From Mercurialis annua (taxonomy: Eukaryota > Streptophyta > Magnoliopsida > Malpighiales > Euphorbiaceae): 64,000 bases of DNA. Shown one piece after another: positions 58,690-64,000 of the stretch. The translations under genes and the position numbers were made by a program. The notes beneath the pieces were generated by a model that worked only from the letters and a program-made list of their open reading frames with translations, was not told the origin of the DNA and searched no databases. The stretch spans positions 42,787,665-42,851,664 of the forward strand of contig NC_065570.1 in assembly GCF_937616625.2 (NCBI RefSeq), written 5' to 3'. Each line of letters opens with the position of its first letter. The stretch's first letter is position 1.

Positions 58690-59096
58690 AGTGGTAATAA
58701 GAATAGATTAGAATGTTGAGGAGAAAATAAATAAATAAATAAGAAAACACAATCAAACACCATCAAACACAACATAGCTACCAACATAATTACAATTTCT
58801 CAACGTGAACATATGGGCATTAAACTACAGGGATTGTGATTGTGGAAACAAAACTATATATTATTTGTATGAATCACATATTCCAAACTAATTCTGATTA
58901 CATGCTATCTGAACTACCCAAACACATTTAAACATATACATCTACTACTCAAAAAATGCTATAACAACAAGACTAATGCATAATACACTAATTGAAAAGG
59001 CTAAGTGAGTCCTAAGTTAGGACTTGTAAGTAAAGTAACAACAATGCTTCACAATATATAACTACAGCTAATAATCCAAAACCATCTAACTCAGTA
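58690..59096. other. Intergenic / 3' flank of the NAC gene
   Basis: AT-rich sequence downstream of the NAC stop codon. No gene is seen; it should contain the NAC 3' UTR and polyadenylation region. Confidence 0.5.
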
Positions 59097-60014
59097 TCAG
59101 TCCAATAGATCGTCTATGCCAATGTTCTGTTCCCAAAAATCATCAAGCAAGTGCCACATGCCATCTTCATCCCCACCCAACTTCAACATATCATCTCCGC
59201 CATAACAATAAGAAGAAGAAGAAGGCCCCACTGGGCTCATCTGCTCGTATGATGCATTAGCCGACTGCATCCACATGGCTTCCATGGCCAATGCTGACTT
59301 CTGTTGCTGCAGATACGCCTCATCACCAATTTCAGCTTGAGCCGAATTGTAACCAAACGAGCTACTGGGGCAGAGCTGTAAGGCACAACTATCTGAACCA
59401 TTAGCACAACCATCTGAAGCATTAGTGCTCCTCGGCCCAGTTTCTGAACGCATGTTCAACGCCATCGCTTCCACTTCTTCAGAAAGGGCCTGTCTCTTGG
59501 ATGGCTTCCTCTGTTTCACACTTTGATCCCGCTTTCTCTTCTTCTTTTCCGCGTCATTTTTCCGCAGTAGACACAGTACCCAGTTGGCGCTTTCTTCCGG
59601 AAGGCTGTACTCGTGCATGATCCAGCGCCCATCCTGTTCGGCCACCGTCGAGTTGTCGTAATGAAAGCGCTTCTTGAGCCCTTTCACGTTGCCCAACTCA
59701 AATTCGTCTCCCTTACCCTCCCCGCTCCAAGTTCCATTGCGGCCGACGGTTCGACCGAATCGTTTGGCGCTGCTTTTTTTCTTGAGCTGCGTGAAGAAGA
59801 AAAGATCGTCCATAAATGTGGAGGACTCCCCGCCGAAATTCTCCCAAATAGTCCAGGGGTCGTGATCCCCGTACAAGTCGCAGTGTTGAACGAGAGAGAG
59901 TTCGAGAGGGGAGAAAGCAAGACCCTTGATTTTGCCGTAGAGATAATGGCAGAACAGTTCGTCGTCCTTGGGACAAAACCTGATCCCAGGGGGACACCCA
60001 CTAAACCACTTCAT
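59097..60014 (-). CDS. NAC-domain transcription factor, divergent
   Basis: 305 codons from the ATG at 60014, with no intron. The NAC domain fills about residues 8-150. Subdomain A is PPGIRFCPKDDELFCHYL, usually LPPGFRFHPTDEEL. B is around DLYGDHDPWTIW. C/D is FFFTQLKKKS with KRFGRTVGRNGTWSGEGKG, where the usual GYWKATG is GTWSGEG. E is GLKKRFHYD with WIMHEYSLPEE. A basic KKKRKRDQSVKQRKPSKR at about 157-174 is a likely nuclear localisation signal. The C-terminal half is Ser/Gln-rich and ends in an acidic, aromatic segment (WHLLDDFWEQNIGIDDLLD), a plausible activation domain. NAC proteins bind CGT[GA]-type sites. The altered D block suggests changed DNA contact. Most NAC genes have introns, so the single exon is unusual and fits a retrocopy or a specialised subgroup. 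Confidence 0.9.
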   Translation of the reverse strand: MKWFSGCPPGIRFCPKDDELFCHYLYGKIKGLAFSPLELSLVQHCDLYGDHDPWTIWENFGGESSTFMDDLFFFTQLKKKSSAKRFGRTVGRNGTWSGEGKGDEFELGNVKGLKKRFHYDNSTVAEQDGRWIMHEYSLPEESANWVLCLLRKNDAEKKKRKRDQSVKQRKPSKRQALSEEVEAMALNMRSETGPRSTNASDGCANGSDSCALQLCPSSSFGYNSAQAEIGDEAYLQQQKSALAMEAMWMQSANASYEQMSPVGPSSSSYCYGGDDMLKLGGDEDGMWHLLDDFWEQNIGIDDLLD

Positions 60015-60097
60015 ACTTTCTTTCTTGGAAATTTAGATAAGAGTCGAAATTAGAGGCGGAGAAGAGTGAATTAGAGGCGGAGAAGAAAACAGAGTGT

Positions 60098-60145
60098 AAT
60101 TTATAAGAAAATCAGTTAGGGTTACCTATTCCTTCCTAACGGTCA
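60098..60145 (-). promoter_or_regulatory. Core promoter of the NAC gene with MSA-like motif
   Basis: On the minus strand TATAAATT (60098-60105) lies about 85 bp before the start codon. About 30 bp farther upstream, 60135-60145 reads CCTAACGGTCA on the plus strand, an exact fit to the mitosis-specific activator consensus YCYAACGGYYA bound by three-repeat MYB factors. TTCCCGCG at about 60184 is near but not equal to the E2F consensus. Confidence 0.45.
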
Positions 60146-60199
60146 TATTTTCACCGCCATTCTCTGGCGCGCTTAAACTACACTTCCCGCGTCTAAGCA

Positions 60200-61240
60200 T
60201 TAATTACACTCACTTGTTTTCTTTAAGGAAACATTTTTACCCCCCAATCCATTCATTCCTTTAAAATGCCACGTGTTTTAAGAACCTTTTAATTATGCTA
60301 CCACTTTATATTTTATATCTTTAAATTACATCAAGAAGATTTAATTTTTTTTTTTTTGAATTGTTAGTCCGGTAACTTACACTCCTACTAGTCGTATGCC
60401 CACGTATTTATACATATAAATAGTATTTTCTTGAAACTAAAAATGTCAAAATAAATTCGTAATCTCCAAACTAATAAAAATAAAGTAAAATAAAAATTTA
60501 ACATGATAATTACCTACTTTAAAATATTAAATATTTACAAAATATTTTGTTATTTTTTGTAAAATTCTGTCTTATATTTATGTTTTTATATCTCCAACGA
60601 TCTTTTGGTTAATTAATAAAAGTATGTATTTGGTTAGTGCATAAATATGACGTCCTACTTATTTCGCTTTTTATATAGAGGTTTTGGAACACAAAGTGTT
60701 ATACTATTTTTCATGCAAAAGAAAAATTTATAAGTTTCAATAATATATAAGTGATATTAATGTTTTGCTTATTTATGTTTTATTATTATATTATATATTT
60801 TTAGTACTGCATATGAATTTTTAGAGGAATTTGATATTCAATTTTTTAGATAATTTTAAGTTTAGATTAACTAATTAGACAATAATTTCTTTACAATTAA
60901 TAATATTTTATTAAATTTGTATTTACATTAATTAAAAATTATATAAAACAGTCATGTTTGTGAGAGATTCTTAGGTAGATCCAGTCTACCACGTTAACAA
61001 TTGAACAAAAGCGCTAATATTGAAAAATAAATAAATAATTATAAAACCACAAAACCACAAAACTATAAGAACTTAAAAGTTAAAATCATTAAATTAGAAA
61101 ACAAAATTTGTACATATTAATTCTCCTCTAATAGAGGCAACGTCTTCTTAGAACTTGGCAATAAGATCAACTTGAGCTCCGTTGTCTTCATCATGTGCGT
61201 TTTTTGAAAGAAAATATAAAAAGGGTATGGGAACTATTTC
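60200..61240. other. AT-rich intergenic sequence
   Basis: No gene is seen. TTCTTAGGTAGATCCAGTCT at about 60970 resembles one arm of the fold-back MITE at 22670-22900 and may be a relic. Confidence 0.45.
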
Positions 61241-61245
61241 ATTTC

Positions 61246-61540
61246 TGTTATGAATAGTGTGTGAATATTATGGATGACAAATTCAAAGTTACCTATCTAA
61301 TTAGGTGAAAATATTTCAACCCTCCATATTTGACATGCATGTAAATGCATTAATTACATGGTGGGTGAAATTGCCTATAAATAGGTTCCATTCCATGTAA
61401 AATTTACAAGTGAAAATATACTTATAAAAGTAGTAAAATCCTCCCAAATATTTGCTCTCTTATTGCATTATTAAGTGTTCACTAAATATTCATTAGTTTA
61501 GTCTACAAGCATTATCTATATTATCGTTAAGTTTATAACA
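61246..61540 (+). repeat. Copia 5' LTR (295 bp)
   Basis: It begins TGTTATGAA and ends TTATAACA, so TGTTAT/ATAACA form 6 bp inverted ends. TATAAATA at 61376-61383 is the probable promoter TATA box. The start is inferred from the end symmetry, as the 3' LTR is not in the window. Confidence 0.75.
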
Positions 61541-61556
61541 CGTTATCAGCACGATC
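61541..61556 (+). other. Copia primer-binding site
   Basis: CGTTATCAGCACGATC follows the LTR directly. TTATCAGCACGA is a recurrent PBS-like motif in plant copia elements. The tRNA (or tRNA part) it pairs with was not verified. Confidence 0.6.
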
Positions 61557-62066
61557 GTTCTATCAGTTTACGATTCCCTAATTCAAGAAAATTCGGTAAA
61601 GTATTCCAAAAGTAAATCTCTAACTTTAATACTTGTCTAATTATTTAATTAATGGAAGGTTATACCTCCTACAAATTTTATTTACTTAATATTTAATTTA
61701 TTATATTTATATCTATGTTATTAATTTTTATATGGAAGGCTAAACCTCCTATAAATAATCCTTTGATAATTTAATTTTAATCGTTGATGCTTGAGTGGTA
61801 ATCCCCTTGCTATAAACGATTTTATTTAGTTGACACTATTAGTATAAATATAAATATTTTTATATCATAATTAATTTAATTCATTGTTGTCTTCATCTAA
61901 ATAATTTTATTCAAAAAAAATATATAAAATAACCTAACGGCTACATAACGGTAACAAACGGCTATATAACGGTAATAAAACGGCTATATTTTTCTTTATA
62001 TATACTCACTTTACTATTTATTTTCACTACACAATTTTTCATCTCTTAATCTTCAAAAATTCAAAA
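61557..62066 (+). repeat. Copia leader with short tandem repeats
   Basis: The phrase GGAAGGTTATACCTCCTA (near 61654) returns as GGAAGGCTAAACCTCCTA (near 61734). AACGGCTATATAACGGTAA-type units occur three times at about 61936-61990. TATATATA at 61997-62004 followed by CA-rich sequence resembles a second core promoter. Confidence 0.55.
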
Positions 62067-62228
62067 ATGAAGCTATTTTGGATTATTATTATTATGTTAC
62101 TTAATTTAATACTCATTGGTATATTTAATCTTCTGTGAAAAGAATTTTATTTATATTTAGGTATTTTTGTATTTATTGTTCTACCTTTACTAATTGCTGT
62201 AATAATTGTTGATTATGCATATTTATAA
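62067..62228 (+). other. Putative two-segment hydrophobic micro-ORF in the copia leader
   Basis: The ATG at 62067 opens a frame of 23 mostly hydrophobic codons (MKLFWIIIIMLLNLILIG...) to a TGA at 62136-62138. The same frame then continues for 29 codons (KEFYLYLGIFVFIVLPLLIA...) to TAA at 62226-62228. Each part could span a membrane once. Intact apart from the TGA, the frame would encode a two-helix peptide of about 52 residues. It precedes gag by about 130 bp. The sequence is AT-rich, which by itself favours Ile/Leu/Phe codons, so chance is a real alternative. Confidence 0.35.
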
Positions 62229-62354
62229 GCCAAAAATATGATGGTTGTACTTGTTTGTTTACTCTTGAAAATAAATGATTATTATTTCTATGTTTTTATC
62301 GCATAAATAAATATTAGTTCTAATTATATTTATTTTTCATGTGATAGTTTAATC

Positions 62355-63392
62355 ATGTCAAACCTTACAAAGCTTGAATTTACGGCACTTGATGTATCTG
62401 GAAAAAATTATCTGTCATGGATACTAGATGCAAAAATACATCTGCAAGCCTCTGGTCATGAGGACGCTATTAAAGAGGGAAATAATGCCTCTACTCAAGA
62501 TCGTGCAAAAGCAATGATCTTCCTTCGCCATCATCTTGATGAAAGATTAAAAAATGAATATCTCAGTGAAGATAATCCACTTGTTCTCTGGAATAGTTTA
62601 AAAGAACGCTTCGACCATCAGAAGACTGTAATTCTTCTAAAAGCTCGTTATGACTGGATGCATTTAAGATTGCAGGATTTTAAAAGTGTTAGTGAATACA
62701 ATTCTGCAATATTCCGAATTAGCTCAAAGCTAAAATTGTGTGGAGAAACAATTACTGATGAAGATTTATTAGAAAAAACATTCTCCACTTTTCATGCATC
62801 TAATGTGGTACTCCAGCAGCAGTATCGTGAGAAAGGGTTTAAGAAATATTCAGAGCTGATTTCTTACCTTCTAGTGGCTGAGCAGAATAACGAGCTGTTA
62901 ATGAAAAATCATGCGGCACGACCCACTGGTTCTGCTCCATTTCCTGAAGTAAATGCGAGCGCATATAGATCTCCTCGTGGTCGTGGTCGTGGCCGTGGTC
63001 GTGGTCGTGGTCATGGTTACGGTCGAGGTGGAAATAATTACAACCATGTCGGTTATAATAACTCCTTTAAGCATAAGAATCACCACCATAAGTGGGATAA
63101 GAAGGAGGAGAAACAAGAAAACAGGAACAGTGGACAATACAAACATCAAGTGAAAAATGTCGATAATAAATGTTATCGATGTGGCATGACTGGGCATTGG
63201 TCGCGTACCTGTCGTACGCCCAAACATCTTGTTGAGCTTTACCAAGCTTCCCTCAAGGAAAATGGAAAGAATATAGAAACAAATTTTGTTTCTGATGATG
63301 ATTTTGACCACAGTCTAATGCATAATGACTCTATAGACATGACACATTTAGATGTTTCCGATTTTCTTGAGAACAATAATAATGAAAACTAA
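62355..63392 (+). CDS. Copia Gag
   Basis: 345 codons. The N-terminus MSNLTKLEFTALDVSGKNYL fits the DUF4219-like start of plant copia Gag, followed by the UBN2/retrotransposon-gag region (WNSLKERFDHQ, then ARYDWMHLRLQDFKSVSEY). After residue 200 comes an Arg-Gly run (RGRGRGRGRGRG) that should bind RNA, and then a single CCHC knuckle, CYRCGMTGHWSRTC, at about residues 275-288. It forms the virus-like particle and packages the element RNA. It ends in its own stop codon before pol, in a different frame from pol. Confidence 0.93.
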   Translation: MSNLTKLEFTALDVSGKNYLSWILDAKIHLQASGHEDAIKEGNNASTQDRAKAMIFLRHHLDERLKNEYLSEDNPLVLWNSLKERFDHQKTVILLKARYDWMHLRLQDFKSVSEYNSAIFRISSKLKLCGETITDEDLLEKTFSTFHASNVVLQQQYREKGFKKYSELISYLLVAEQNNELLMKNHAARPTGSAPFPEVNASAYRSPRGRGRGRGRGRGHGYGRGGNNYNHVGYNNSFKHKNHHHKWDKKEEKQENRNSGQYKHQVKNVDNKCYRCGMTGHWSRTCRTPKHLVELYQASLKENGKNIETNFVSDDDFDHSLMHNDSIDMTHLDVSDFLENNNNEN

Positions 63393-63492
63393 TCCAGCAT
63401 GTATTGTAATGTTTTTATTATTTACTTATGTATTGTTGTGTTATTCTATAATTTCTTATGATAAATTTTTCTTTGTTTGAATTAAGAAGCAT

Positions 63493-64000
63493 ATGGATAA
63501 TTCTCAGCATGTTGTTTCGTCCAAGTTCAGTAATGAAGAAATATGTCTTGTGGATAGTGCGACAACCCACACTATACTCAAACACCGAAAATATTTTTCA
63601 AATCTTAAAAGATGTCAGACAAATGTCAGTACAATATCTGGTAAGGTAAAATTAATTGAAGGCTCCGGAAGAGCTACTGTTCTATTACAAGGGGGAACTG
63701 TACTTACCATTAATGAAGCATTATTTTCCCCCAAGTCTCAAAGAAACTTGTTGAGTTTTAAAGATATTCGTCTGAATAAATTCCATATTGAGACAAAAAA
63801 TGATGATAATATGGAATATCTTCATATTACAACAAATGTTTCAGGTAAGAAGCATGTAATTGAAAAATTACCCACATTTTCTTCTGGTTTATATTATACA
63901 TATATAAATGTGGTCAAATCACATATCGCTGAAAAGAAAAAGTATTGTGATGCTTCAATACTAAAATTATGGCATGAAAGATTGGGTCATCCAGGATCAA
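63493..64000 (+). CDS. Copia Pol, N-terminal part: protease and GAG-pre-integrase
   Basis: The frame from the ATG at 63493 is open to the window edge (169 codons). ICLVDSATTHTI holds the protease active site (here D-S-A in place of D-S-G, a form also seen in other plant copia elements, from memory). GSGRATVLLQGGTVLTINEA and KSQRNLLSFKDI follow, then the GAG-pre-integrase signature LKLWHERLGHPG, whose His residues begin the integrase zinc finger. It is in another frame than gag, with about 100 bp between the gag stop and this ATG, so expression needs an internal start, a spliced mRNA or recoding. Confidence 0.88.
   Translation, partial: MDNSQHVVSSKFSNEEICLVDSATTHTILKHRKYFSNLKRCQTNVSTISGKVKLIEGSGRATVLLQGGTVLTINEALFSPKSQRNLLSFKDIRLNKFHIETKNDDNMEYLHITTNVSGKKHVIEKLPTFSSGLYYTYINVVKSHIAEKKKYCDASILKLWHERLGHPGS

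Larger units (their letters stand above)
61246..64000 (+). mobile_element. Ty1/copia retrotransposon, 5' part (runs off the window)
   Basis: The 5' LTR (61246-61540), a PBS-like site, a long leader, gag (62355-63392) and the beginning of pol (63493 to the end) are in the expected Ty1/copia order, where integrase follows protease. ATTTC at 61241-61245 would be the left target duplication. The right end lies outside the window. Gag and the visible part of pol have no lesion, so the copy may be young. Confidence 0.9.

Overview
The window looks like nuclear DNA of a eudicot plant, built mostly from nested and adjacent transposable elements, with a gene-bearing stretch between about 48 and 60 kb. 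The base composition is AT-rich. The plant signatures are a polyubiquitin gene with an intron just before its start codon, a DC1 (C1-like) protein, a NAC protein, a FAR1-type DNA-binding protein, and plant lineages of Ty3/gypsy, Ty1/copia and hAT elements. The species cannot be told from the sequence.

1-20.6 kb is a nest. The oldest layer appears to be a decayed, minus-strand Tat-lineage gypsy element (B, about 13.06-20.57 kb) whose remaining domains are protease, RT and integrase. It carries an antisense ORF downstream of pol. A hAT element with a broken transposase (right end at 13055) sits in it. A gypsy-type element with 2.3 kb LTRs and a 4.35 kb internal region without coding capacity (A, 3' LTR at 6775-9102) abuts the 5' part of the hAT. 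A related element lies in reverse orientation inside A's 5' LTR (1-1997).

20.6-26.9 kb is AT-rich. It holds a minus-strand chromovirus RT fragment split by a 599 bp non-autonomous hAT element with a perfect 8 bp target duplication, plus two small inverted-repeat elements.

26.9-44.8 kb holds two complete LTR retrotransposons with exact 5 bp target duplications. C (26871-31736, TSD CTTAT) is non-autonomous and carries a minisatellite built on the palindrome TTCGGCCGAA. D (32843-44679, TSD CATAC) is a Tat-lineage element with gag, protease, RT, two RNase H domains and integrase on the plus strand, and a plant-mobile-domain (PMD) ORF on the minus strand. D interrupts a small FAR1-domain gene, whose two halves are in frame once D and one TSD copy are ignored.

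45-48 kb holds RNase H-like gene fragments and a Harbinger/Tourist-like element. A five-repeat polyubiquitin gene with a recognisable promoter follows at 48.07-50.05 kb. Then come a stretch with no assignable gene, a DC1-domain gene (minus, 53.4-54.3 kb), a stretch with a partly duplicated unidentified segment (55.5-58.7 kb) and a NAC gene (minus, 59.1-60.0 kb). The window ends inside a Ty1/copia element (from 61246). Its leader contains a small hydrophobic reading frame broken by one TGA, which is one of the stranger features here, with C's minisatellite and the antisense ORFs of both Tat elements.
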